A DNA stretch of 15,202 nucleotides, from the NCBI GenBank assembly GCA_016210825.1, contig JACQTM010000293.1, positions 1 through 15,202 of the forward strand, in the 5' to 3' direction. This stretch comes from Hyphomicrobiales bacterium. Its GTDB lineage: Bacteria > Pseudomonadota > Alphaproteobacteria > Rhizobiales > Xanthobacteraceae. A program made the translations under genes and the position numbers. Under the pieces are notes generated by a model that saw only the letters and a program-made list of their open reading frames with translations, was not told where the DNA came from and searched no databases. Shown piece by piece: positions 7,180 to 13,439 of this stretch. Position 1 is the first letter of the stretch; every line of letters begins with the position of its first letter.

Positions 7180-8210
7180 CGCGCCAAGACCTCTAATTCG
7201 TTGTCAACGCCCGTGATCACCTTGAAATCGCGCTGGTAGGTCTTGCCTTCGTTTCGCGCGATAGCGCGATAGTCGCCTTCCGCCAGGATCACACGCGGAA
7301 AGGCGCCGGTCACCGCCTTGACCTCATCGCCGCCGGGCGTGAGCACCGTCCAAGCGGTGTTAGCGAGCGCCTCGCCACCCTTTACGTTGACCAGCTTGAG
7401 CGTAATCGCAGCGGCGCGATGCGTAACGGTCGCATCGGTCAGCTTTGCGGTCTGCACGCGGATATCCGAGCGCACGATCGCGTTGGCGTCGCCATAATTG
7501 GACACGATGTGATAGGTGCCCTCGGGCAAGAGCACCACATCGCCGGTCATCACGGCTTGCGTCAGCGGGCGCTTGTCGCCGGGCTCGAACTGGCTGCCCT
7601 TGTAGATATCGAAGGCAATGTGGCCCGCCGGAATGCGTGCGTCGCCGACGCGACCCTCGATGCGCAAGCCGCCGGCGGCGACATCAAAACTTTCGCGTAC
7701 ATTGTCGCTGCGCAGCAGCACCGGTTTCGCAATGTTGGCGAGCCCGAATGTCAGATTGACGATGTAACCACCGGGCGGCAGCACAAAAGTCGGCGCCGGT
7801 GACTTGTCTTCCTTGATCAGGCGAAACGCGCCGGTTGCATCCGGCTTGTCCGTGTAGACGCGCCACTGCAAACCGTTGGCGATTGGCGTCTGGTCGGAGA
7901 CAAATTGCGCGCGGACCGCGAGCGCGACCTGCCCGGGAGGCACCATCGGCGCCGCTTGCGGGGCGAGCGGCAACGGCGGCGCAAGCGGGGTTTGCGGTGC
8001 GACGAGGCTGTCGCCCGGATTGGACGGCGCGCTTCGTCCCGAAACGGCAGACAATGGCAATGTCGGGGATGACAACGCAGTGGATGGCGGCGGGACCGAC
8101 TGGGCGCGGACCACGCCCGGCCCAACGACAAGCGCCAAAATCGTAAGCGCTGATACCAGGGCCGCCGGGCTTCGGCAGCCGCCACGCAGCAGGCGGTCGG
8201 ACATGCTCAT
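7176..8210 (-). CDS. Secreted protein with three beta-sandwich-like repeats, unknown function
   Basis: 344 residues from the ATG at 8210. This start is chosen because a signal peptide begins there (SPAALVSALTILALVVGPGVVRAQ, cleavage near 36); an open frame to 8267 has no leader-like sequence, and a second ATG lies two codons further in. Residues 37-94 form a Pro/Ala/Ser-rich linker. Three repeats of about 80 residues follow (about 98-178, 184-261, 269-343). Each has a hydrophobic strand and a turn motif: LPPGGY (144-149), LPEGTY (228-233), LAEGDY (309-314), spaced 84 and 81 residues. The repeats resemble carboxypeptidase-regulatory-like or Ig-like beta-sandwich modules, which usually bind protein or glycan; I know no specific function. 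The four-base overlap with the cytochrome gene suggests a joint periplasmic task. Confidence 0.8.
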   Translation of the reverse strand: MSMSDRLLRGGCRSPAALVSALTILALVVGPGVVRAQSVPPPSTALSSPTLPLSAVSGRSAPSNPGDSLVAPQTPLAPPLPLAPQAAPMVPPGQVALAVRAQFVSDQTPIANGLQWRVYTDKPDATGAFRLIKEDKSPAPTFVLPPGGYIVNLTFGLANIAKPVLLRSDNVRESFDVAAGGLRIEGRVGDARIPAGHIAFDIYKGSQFEPGDKRPLTQAVMTGDVVLLPEGTYHIVSNYGDANAIVRSDIRVQTAKLTDATVTHRAAAITLKLVNVKGGEALANTAWTVLTPGGDEVKAVTGAFPRVILAEGDYRAIARNEGKTYQRDFKVITGVDNELEVLAR

Positions 8211-8313
8211 TCGGTCGTTCTCGACCGAAATCGGGGCGAATTCAAGCCATTGGTCGAGGTTTGTCACCCCATTCGCCCTGTGCTAGGCGCAACCGCCCGT
8301 CCGGAGACCGCGA

Positions 8314-8883
8314 ATGCCCGAGGCCATCGATCTTCTGAAGACCCGCCGCTCGGTCAAACCGATGGAGCTAACCGGTCCGGGGCCCTCGGCCGCTGAGATC
8401 GACACTATTCTTTCGATTGCCTCACGCGTGCCCGACCATGGCAAGCTGACGCCCTGGCGCTTCATCGTATTTGAGGGCGACGCGCGCCTCGCCGCGGGCG
8501 ATAAGATCGCGGCCGTCTTTCGTGCCGAAAATCCGGGTGCGACCGCCGACCAGATCGAATTTGAGCACAACCGCCTTGCCCGCGCGCCGCTCGTCATCGC
8601 CGTCGTCAGCCGCGCCGCACCGCACGTGAAGATCCCGGAATGGGAGCAAATGCTTTCCGCCGGCGCCGCCGCGATGAGTCTTGTTTTCGCCGCGCACGCG
8701 CTCGGTTATGCCGCCAACTGGATCACCGAATGGTACGCCTATGACCGCCGCACCCTCGAAGCCTTCGGCGTCAAGGCAAGCGAACGCATCGCTGGTTTCG
8801 TGCATATCGGCCGGCCGGTGAAACCGCCGGAAGATCGCCCGCGCCCAGCGCTAACCGATATTGTTACGCGATATGGTTCTTAG
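8314..8883 (+). CDS. Nitroreductase family FMN protein, YdjA-like
   Basis: 189 residues, near the 183 of E. coli YdjA, a short nitroreductase. The family signature is present: RRSVK near the N-terminus (phosphate of FMN), RVPDHGKLTPWRFIVF (about 38-53), SAGAAAMSLVFAAHALGYAANWIT (about 115-138) and a final IGRPV segment. Such proteins bind FMN as dimers and reduce nitro compounds or quinones with NAD(P)H; the natural substrate is generally unknown. The ATG at 8314 has CGGAGA about seven bases upstream. It is transcribed divergently from the three-repeat protein gene, with 103 bases between their starts. No partner gene is evident, although a flavin-reductase-like gene lies downstream beyond a repeat nest. 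Confidence 0.9.
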   Translation: MPEAIDLLKTRRSVKPMELTGPGPSAAEIDTILSIASRVPDHGKLTPWRFIVFEGDARLAAGDKIAAVFRAENPGATADQIEFEHNRLARAPLVIAVVSRAAPHVKIPEWEQMLSAGAAAMSLVFAAHALGYAANWITEWYAYDRRTLEAFGVKASERIAGFVHIGRPVKPPEDRPRPALTDIVTRYGS

Positions 8884-8895
8884 CGAGGCTCGATC

Positions 8896-9153
8896 CCTCA
8901 TCCTTCGAGACGCACGCGGAGTTTACCATCGGGCCGCGCTAGCGCGGACCCGTTGGCGTGCTCCTCAGAGCCTGGCCCGAAATGCAACGAGTCGATTCAA
9001 TGGGTTACGACAAGGCAAGAAAACGAATGGCAATCAGAAAACTCGCGGGTAAGGGCCTCCAACGCGAAATTCCCGGCCGGCATACTGACCTCTTCCATCT
9101 TGTAACCGATTGATATCTCGGCTCGCATTTCGCGTCAGACTCTCAGGATGAGG
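8896..9153. repeat. Palindromic dispersed repeat, split by an inserted element
   Basis: The outer ends are an 8-bp inverted pair, CCTCATCC (8896-8903) and GGATGAGG (9146-9153). The left part continues TTCGAGACGC and ends GCGTGCTCCTCAG at 8968. Removing 8969-9141 and one CTCAG copy restores an 80-bp repeat of the type CCTCATCC-TTCGAGACGC ... GTGCTCCTCA-GGATGAGG, a form I know as an abundant intergenic repeat in Bradyrhizobium-like genomes. It is probably spread by an IS-encoded or REP-type enzyme elsewhere; no such gene is in view. Confidence 0.65.
8969..9141. mobile_element. Putative 173-bp MITE with terminal inverted repeats and CTCAG target duplication
   Basis: The left end, AGCCTGGCCCGAAATGC, and the reverse complement of the right end, AGTCTGACGCGAAATGC, match at 14 of 17 positions. 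With small gaps the similarity continues inward to about 42 bases (for example CAATGGGTTACGA against CAATCGGTTACAA). CTCAG lies on both sides (8964-8968 and 9142-9146), a 5-bp target duplication. No open frame inside could code a transposase. The insertion splits a palindromic repeat whose two halves rejoin exactly when the element and one CTCAG are removed. Confidence 0.7.
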
Positions 9154-9165
9154 ATTTATATTATC

Positions 9166-9213
9166 CTCATGGTGAGGAGCGCGGCCCATTGGCCGCGCGT
9201 CTCGAACCATGAG
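9166..9213. repeat. Second palindromic dispersed repeat copy (CTCATGG type)
   Basis: Imperfect palindrome of 48 bp with ends CTCATGGTGAGGAGC and GTCTCGAACCATGAG around GCGGCC...GGCCGC. It is the intact, shorter sibling of the interrupted repeat just upstream, in the opposite orientation. It lies 20 bases before the flavin reductase start, so it is probably in that gene's leader or promoter and could fold in the RNA. Confidence 0.7.
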
Positions 9214-9233
9214 TACGCTGCATAAGGCTCAAA

Positions 9234-9839
9234 ATGTTCTACGACGCCCGCAAAGGCAACCACGGCCTGCCCCACGATCCGTTCAAGGCCATCGTCGCGC
9301 CGCGCCCGATCGGCTGGATCACGTCCATGAGCGCGAAGGGCGACATCAATCTCGCGCCCTATTCTTATTTCAACGGCGTGCTCAGCCGTCCGCCGCTGGT
9401 CATGTTCTCCAGCGAGGGCCGTAAGGATTCACTCGCCTTTGTCGAGGAGACGAAGGAATTTGTTTGCAATCTCGCAACCTGGGATTTGCGCGACCAGATG
9501 AACAAGACATCGGCGCCATTCCCGCGCGGCGTCAACGAAATGCGAGCTGCGGGGCTCGAGCCTGCGCCATGCAACTTCGTCAAGGCCCCGCGCGTGAAGG
9601 AAAGCCCCTGCGCCATGGAATGCAAATTGCTGCAAACCGTGCCGCTGCATGATCTCGATGGGCGCCCGCTCGAAGGCTTCGTCATCATCGGCCAGGTAGT
9701 CGGCGTGCATATCGATGAGCGCTTCATCCGCGACGGCCTCCTCGACACCGCGGCAATGAAACCTATCGCGCGCTGCGGCTATCACAATTATGCCGTGGTT
9801 GAGAGCCAGTTCGCGATGATCAGGCCAACCACCGCATGA
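9234..9839 (+). CDS. Flavin reductase-like domain protein, FMN-binding
   Basis: 201 residues covering one flavin-reductase-like split-barrel domain (DIM6/NTAB type). Visible blocks are VAPRPIGWITSMSAKGDINLAPYSYFNGV (about 20-48), PPLVMFSSEGRKDSLAFVEETKEFVCNLAT (about 53-82) and the later LEGFVIIGQVVGVHIDE. These proteins bind FMN or FAD and use NAD(P)H, often supplying reduced flavin to a monooxygenase, but no monooxygenase gene is nearby. The ATG at 9234 has AAGG about seven bases upstream; the ATG at 9209 belongs to another frame and lies in the repeat. No signal peptide, so cytoplasmic. Confidence 0.9.
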   Translation: MFYDARKGNHGLPHDPFKAIVAPRPIGWITSMSAKGDINLAPYSYFNGVLSRPPLVMFSSEGRKDSLAFVEETKEFVCNLATWDLRDQMNKTSAPFPRGVNEMRAAGLEPAPCNFVKAPRVKESPCAMECKLLQTVPLHDLDGRPLEGFVIIGQVVGVHIDERFIRDGLLDTAAMKPIARCGYHNYAVVESQFAMIRPTTA

Positions 9840-9953
9840 CGGCGTCGCGATTGCGTCACAAACGGCGAATATCGCTCTTCACCATGGCGCGGAGAAAATG
9901 TTGTCCTGCCGCCGGACTGGGACGATCATTGGGCGACGGGAAAGATTGGTAAC

Positions 9954-10949
9954 ATGTTGCAGAGTCTATTGCGGCGTGCTCGGAACGGTGACCGCGCCGT
10001 GGAAGCCACAACCGAAGAATCCAGTGCGCCGCCGGGAAAGATCGGCCTGGCGCTTGGCGGCGGTGCGGCGCGCGGTTTCGCCCATATCGGCATCCTGCGC
10101 GTGCTCGCCGCGCAGGGGATCAAGCCCGATGTCATCGTCGGTACCTCGATTGGCGCGGTAGCCGGGGGGTGTTTTGCGGCCGGCCACCTTGACGATTTCG
10201 AGGACTGGGGGCGCGGGCTTACGGCGCGCAACGTGCTCGCGTATCTCGACATCTCGCTCAGCGGCTCCGGCCTGATCGGCGGCGGGCGGCTTGCGACGCG
10301 GCTCGAGGCGGCGATCGGCGACCAAAAAATCGAAAATTTGCCCGGGCCCTTCGCGGCAATCGCCACCGAGCTCGCCACAGGCCACGAAATATGGCTGACC
10401 CGCGGTCGCCTGGTCGATGCGCTGCGCGCGTCCTACGCCCTGCCCGGGATCTTCACGCCGGTGCGCATCGGCGGGCGCTGGCTTGTCGACGGCGCGCTGG
10501 TCAATCCGGTGCCCGTCGCCGCGGCGCGCGCTCTTGGAGCCCGCGTCGTCATTGCCGTCAACCTCAACGCTGACGTGCTCGGGCGCGGCACCGTGATCCC
10601 GAGCCACGGCTCCGACGAGGCGGACGAACGCGCGCGCATCGAGGAACTTGCGCGGACGAATGGCATCCGCGGCATGATCAGCCCGGAATATCTGATCAAG
10701 CGCCACTTTCTTGGCCGCGGCGGGCGGCCTGGCCTCTCCACGGTGATAATCGACGCCTTCAACCTGATGCAGGACCGGGTGACGCGCTCGCGCCTTGCCG
10801 GCGATCCGCCCGACGTGCTGGTCAGCCCGCGGCTCGGGAACATCGGCCTGTTTGAATTCCACCGCGCCAAGGAAGCAATCGACATCGGCGCGCAAGCCAC
10901 CGAGCGGGCGATGGGCGAAATCACCGAAGCCGTCGCGGCGCTAACCTGA
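9954..10949 (+). CDS. Patatin-like phospholipase, RssA/NTE type
   Basis: 331 residues with the complete Ser-Asp dyad of patatin lipases: oxyanion loop GGGAARG (35-41), nucleophile elbow GTSIG with Ser65, and catalytic Asp in DGA (Asp179). LGGGAARGFAHIGILRVL and PDVIVGTSIGAVAGG place it in the bacterial RssA-like group, which hydrolyses acyl esters of phospholipids; the true substrate is unknown. No signal peptide or clear membrane span, so it probably acts on the inner face of the membrane. The C-terminal part beyond residue 220 is an extension with RIEELARTNGIRGMISPE. The ATG at 9954 is preceded by a modest GGGAAAG. It is convergent with the CBS gene, with only 26 bases between stops. Confidence 0.93.
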   Translation: MLQSLLRRARNGDRAVEATTEESSAPPGKIGLALGGGAARGFAHIGILRVLAAQGIKPDVIVGTSIGAVAGGCFAAGHLDDFEDWGRGLTARNVLAYLDISLSGSGLIGGGRLATRLEAAIGDQKIENLPGPFAAIATELATGHEIWLTRGRLVDALRASYALPGIFTPVRIGGRWLVDGALVNPVPVAAARALGARVVIAVNLNADVLGRGTVIPSHGSDEADERARIEELARTNGIRGMISPEYLIKRHFLGRGGRPGLSTVIIDAFNLMQDRVTRSRLAGDPPDVLVSPRLGNIGLFEFHRAKEAIDIGAQATERAMGEITEAVAALT

Positions 10950-10975
10950 GCTGCGCGGACGCCGATCCAGGACGT

Positions 10976-11407
10976 TCACGCAGTCTGGATGTAATCGCGC
11001 AAAGCCGAGGACTCGCGTTCCATCTCTTCCAGCCGGAATTTCACCACGTCGCCGATCGACACGATGCCAACAAGGCGTTCGCGTTCGACGACGGGAACGT
11101 GACGGAACTTGCCGGCGGTCATGCGCTCCATCACGCGGCTCACCGTTTCCGCCTGGCCGCAGGTGACGACCTTGCGGGTCATCGCCTCGGTGACCGGCAG
11201 TTCGAGTGCGCTCGCGCCATGTTTGGCTAGCATGCGCACGATGTCGCGCTCGGTGATGATGCCGACGAGTCGGTTATCCGCGCCGGTGACGACCAGTGCG
11301 CCGATGCGGCGTTCCGCAAGCATGCTAATGGCATCGCCGAGCGTGGCGGCTGGCTCGACGGTGGTGATGCTGGTGCCTTTGGCACTCAGTATTGCTTTGA
11401 CGGTCAT
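10976..11407 (-). CDS. CBS domain pair protein
   Basis: 143 residues made almost entirely of two CBS domains (about 14-65 and 80-130). Each ends with the typical strand-helix: RLVGIITERDIVRML and RLVGIVSIGDVVKFR. Stand-alone CBS pairs form dimers that bind AMP, ATP or similar nucleotides and act as energy sensors. The ATG at 11407 is chosen because GGAG lies eight bases upstream and the protein then starts MTVKAILSAKG; an ATG two codons earlier sits too close to that site. The open frame to 11488 covers the leader. A good sigma-70-like promoter at 11478-11506 leaves a leader of about 60-65 bases containing a GCCCG...CGGGC hairpin. Confidence 0.93.
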   Translation of the reverse strand: MTVKAILSAKGTSITTVEPAATLGDAISMLAERRIGALVVTGADNRLVGIITERDIVRMLAKHGASALELPVTEAMTRKVVTCGQAETVSRVMERMTAGKFRHVPVVERERLVGIVSIGDVVKFRLEEMERESSALRDYIQTA

Positions 11408-11477
11408 GGGCATTTCTCCCCAACAACCGGCTCTCGCCCGATGGCGCCGGGCGAAGCCAGCGCTGCGATTCAACGAA

Positions 11478-11506
11478 AGTATAAGCATAATGTTCCTTCG
11501 TGTCAG
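11478..11506 (-). promoter_or_regulatory. Sigma-70-like promoter of the CBS gene
   Basis: On the minus strand: CTGACA (11501-11506), a 17-base spacer and TATACT (11478-11483). Each hexamer differs from the consensus at one position and the spacing is ideal. Transcription would start near 11471, about 64 bases before the CBS start codon. This separates the CBS gene from the rhomboid gene upstream. Confidence 0.6.
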
Positions 11507-11520
11507 GACTTTGGCCGGGG

Positions 11521-11550
11521 AAAAATCGCGTCGCTACAATTTTAGCGATC
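11521..11550 (-). terminator. Possible intrinsic terminator at the end of the rhomboid gene
   Basis: On the minus strand TCGCT and AGCGA pair around AAAATTGT, overlapping the TAA stop, and ATCGC can alternatively pair with GCGAT, followed by a run of T residues (A tract at 11521-11525 on the plus strand). The stems are only five base pairs, so the call is weak. Confidence 0.35.
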
Positions 11551-12282
11551 GGGTCCCGCCGCGGCCGGCTCGTGAACCGGATCGAACAGTCCGAACAGCA
11601 CGAGACCGGCGACAAAGCCGCCGACATGCGCCTGCCAGGCCACCGGTTGATCGTTGCCCGCAATGCTCACGGTGCCGAGCCCAAAGAGGAGATTGATTCC
11701 GAACCAGACGGCAAGAAACGCGAGGATGCGCACATCGCTCAGTGCGGCACGCAGCGGGATCGCGGGGATTCGGTAGGCCGCATCATCGACGCGGCGCAAT
11801 CCGATCGGCCCGCCACGCTGGAATGCAAAGCGCATCGCCGCCGCCATCGCGCCCGACACCGCAGCCGAGGCGCCAATCATTGGGACGAGCTGGCCGACAT
11901 GGCTGGCGAGATGGACGAACGCGCCTACCGCGGCGGTCGCGGCAAGGAAGGCGAGAAAGCGCGCCGGCCCAAACCGGCGCGCCACCGGTGTCCCGAACGC
12001 CAGGAGCCAGATCGCGTTGAAGCCGAGATGCATGATGTCGGCGTGCAACAGCGCATAGGTGACGAAAGTCCACACTTGCGCCGGCGTCCCGCCAGGAAAT
12101 GTGCCATAGGGCAAGAGTGAGGGCTCATAACGCGCCGGGATAAAGGCAAAGCGCAACAGCAGCTCGACATCGGCGTCACGCGCGAGGCCATAGACACGAA
12201 CGGCGTGAATACCGCCGAGGATCGCGAGCGTCACGACGACGACCGCCGGCACATTGAGAAGGGGTTCGCGGGTTGCTGTCAC
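11542..12282 (-). CDS. Rhomboid family intramembrane serine protease
   Basis: 246 residues, polytopic inner-membrane protein. The first hydrophobic helix is at 12-30; the family HxxxxHxxxN appears as His80, His85 and Asn89 in LLHADIMHLGFN. The catalytic serine is Ser139 in GASAAVSG, and the catalytic His219 lies in QAHVGGFVAGLVLF on the last helix. Both dyad residues are present, so it should be active against transmembrane substrates, which cannot be predicted. The residue after the serine is Ala rather than the usual Gly. The GTG at 12282 gives the start; no strong ribosome binding site is seen. No close operon partner: the downstream CBS gene has its own promoter. Confidence 0.92.
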   Translation of the reverse strand: MTATREPLLNVPAVVVVTLAILGGIHAVRVYGLARDADVELLLRFAFIPARYEPSLLPYGTFPGGTPAQVWTFVTYALLHADIMHLGFNAIWLLAFGTPVARRFGPARFLAFLAATAAVGAFVHLASHVGQLVPMIGASAAVSGAMAAAMRFAFQRGGPIGLRRVDDAAYRIPAIPLRAALSDVRILAFLAVWFGINLLFGLGTVSIAGNDQPVAWQAHVGGFVAGLVLFGLFDPVHEPAAAGPDR

Positions 12283-12395
12283 GATGAATGTGCCGCAGTC
12301 GTTTCCGGTGACATAGTCCGCACGGCCCGTGGCGGCAAGCGCGCCCGTGCCTCACCGGCAAGAAAAACGGGGGAAGGCGCGTCTCACCCGCAGCA

Positions 12396-12425
12396 AAGAA
12401 AAAGGGGAAGGCAACAGCCTTCCCC
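12396..12425 (-). terminator. Strong intrinsic terminator on the minus strand
   Basis: Perfect 9-bp stem GGGGAAGGC / GCCTTCCCC (12404-12425) with a 4-base loop. On the minus strand it is followed immediately by TTTTTCTTT. There is no T tract in the plus direction. The only gene candidate it can serve is the small ORF at 12520-12651, since the rhomboid gene starts downstream of it. Confidence 0.85.
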
Positions 12426-12519
12426 TCTGGAGCCGTCCAGTGGAACGGCGGCGCCGTTGGCGCCGGTCACGATCCCCAATCTCCCCGGGCTCGAAAGTCT
12501 TCGCCGCTGGATAAACTCG
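12426..12519 (-). ncRNA. Structured untranslated segment before the terminator, possible RNA element
   Basis: Between the small ORF stop and the terminator the minus strand has nested pairing: GGCGCC-AAC-GGCGCC, then GCCGT...ACGGC around TCCACTGG. Together with the terminator this is consistent with a 3' UTR or a small RNA. No known RNA family is recognised. Confidence 0.25.
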
Positions 12520-12651
12520 TCAACGGCGTCGCGTGTGGATCGCTGCGACCTTACGGGATGCATCGCGCAGCGCCAACGACAAGCTCGCGTTAATGCTAAT
12601 TGCAGCGCGATCTAGCGTGCCACGAACCGCAGCGTCTTCCGGCACGACCAA
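12520..12651 (-). CDS. Possible 43-aa small protein gene
   Basis: A TTG start at 12651 preceded by GGGAGGGGAGG (12656-12666), a very strong ribosome binding site; GTG at 12645 is an alternative start. The product has an acidic start (VVPEDAAVRG), an alternating helical centre (LDRAAISINASLSLALRDASRKVAAIH) and a basic end (TRRR). No signal peptide or known family. Evidence for expression is the intrinsic terminator about 95 bases after the stop with no other gene to serve. It lies divergently from the PAS gene with about 90 bases between starts. It could instead be part of a non-coding RNA. Confidence 0.4.
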   Translation of the reverse strand: MVVPEDAAVRGTLDRAAISINASLSLALRDASRKVAAIHTRRR

Positions 12652-12741
12652 TGCACCTCCCCTCCCGCCAGCGCCGAACCGCGAGCGCGCCTGTCCCAAC
12701 CGGAGACAGCGCGGCGTCTCGCGAACGGCGGCGGGATAGGA

Positions 12742-13323
12742 ATGGCGATGAAACACGCATCGAGCCGCGAGCTATACGCATATTGGGACAGGTGCCGGCG
12801 TGGCCGGCGTGCACCCGAACGCGCTGACATCGAGCCGGGCGAGATCCGCCGCGTGCTCGGCGACACATTCATTCTTTCGCTCGATAGCAAGGCCGGCCAT
12901 CCCTTCCGCCTCGCCGGCACGCGCGTCTGCGCGCTGTTCGGCCGCGAAATCAAGGGCGAGGCCTTCATCGATCTGTGGGCCGAGGACGAGCGCAACGATC
13001 TACGCGATGTCATCGCCACGGTCGCCGACGATGTCACCGGCTTCGTCGCTGGCATCCCTGCCGTGAATGACGACGGCGGTGGGGTCGCGCTCGAACTGCT
13101 ATTGCTGCCGCTTGCGCAAAATAAGCGCACCGACGCGCGTGTGCTCGGTGCGCTCGCCGCGCTCGACATTCCCTATTGGCTGGGCGTGCGGCCGATTTCC
13201 GCGCTGCGTCTCGGCTCGCTCCGGCATATCGGAGCCGAAGGCGCCCCCGAACTTGTGCCTGGCGTGGAAAATGTGCGTCTACGCAAAGGTCTCGTCGTGT
13301 TCGAGGGCGGCCGGACAGATTAG
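12742..13323 (+). CDS. PAS_5-type sensory domain protein
   Basis: 193 residues forming essentially a single PAS-like domain of the alphaproteobacterial PAS_5 type. Recognisable pieces are the N-terminal SRELYAYWDRCRRGRRAPERADIEPGEIRRVLGDTFIL and the middle PFRLAGTRVCALFGREIKGEAFIDLWAEDER. No enzymatic output domain is attached, so it probably works by protein contact; the ligand is unknown. ATG at 12742 and ATG at 12748 are both possible; AGGA at 12738-12741 fits the second slightly better. The next gene encodes a tandem PilZ protein, 116 bases downstream on the same strand. Family members commonly sit near c-di-GMP and PilZ genes, which fits a shared regulatory theme, though this pairing is my inference. 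Confidence 0.88.
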   Translation: MAMKHASSRELYAYWDRCRRGRRAPERADIEPGEIRRVLGDTFILSLDSKAGHPFRLAGTRVCALFGREIKGEAFIDLWAEDERNDLRDVIATVADDVTGFVAGIPAVNDDGGGVALELLLLPLAQNKRTDARVLGALAALDIPYWLGVRPISALRLGSLRHIGAEGAPELVPGVENVRLRKGLVVFEGGRTD

Positions 13324-13390
13324 GAAAACTACGAATTTTAGCGATATTTACGGGACTAACGCACCTTTAACGATGAGTGAATAGTTTTCC
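13323..13390 (+). promoter_or_regulatory. Long-loop 9-bp inverted repeat between the PAS and PilZ genes
   Basis: GGAAAACTA (13323-13331) and TAGTTTTCC (13382-13390) are perfect 9-bp arms separated by 50 bases. The left arm starts in the PAS gene stop codon. In RNA it could enclose the AT-rich intergenic segment; as DNA it could be a pair of binding half-sites. Confidence 0.45.
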
Positions 13391-13395
13391 GAAGC

Positions 13396-13421
13396 CGGAT
13401 TGCTAACAATTGAGCAATCCG
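13396..13421 (+). promoter_or_regulatory. 9-bp hairpin in the leader of the PilZ gene
   Basis: CGGATTGCT and AGCAATCCG form a perfect 9-bp stem with an 8-base loop (AACAATTG), ending 18 bases before the PilZ start codon. No T tract follows, so it is unlikely to be an intrinsic terminator. It directly follows the long-loop repeat. Confidence 0.55.
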
Positions 13422-13439
13422 CCAACGGGAATTCGGGGC

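Noticed and set aside
13323..13439. c-di-GMP riboswitch before the PilZ gene
   Set aside because: Neither the GEMM-type conserved core nor the class II pseudoknot pattern is visible, so only a generic structured leader is reported.
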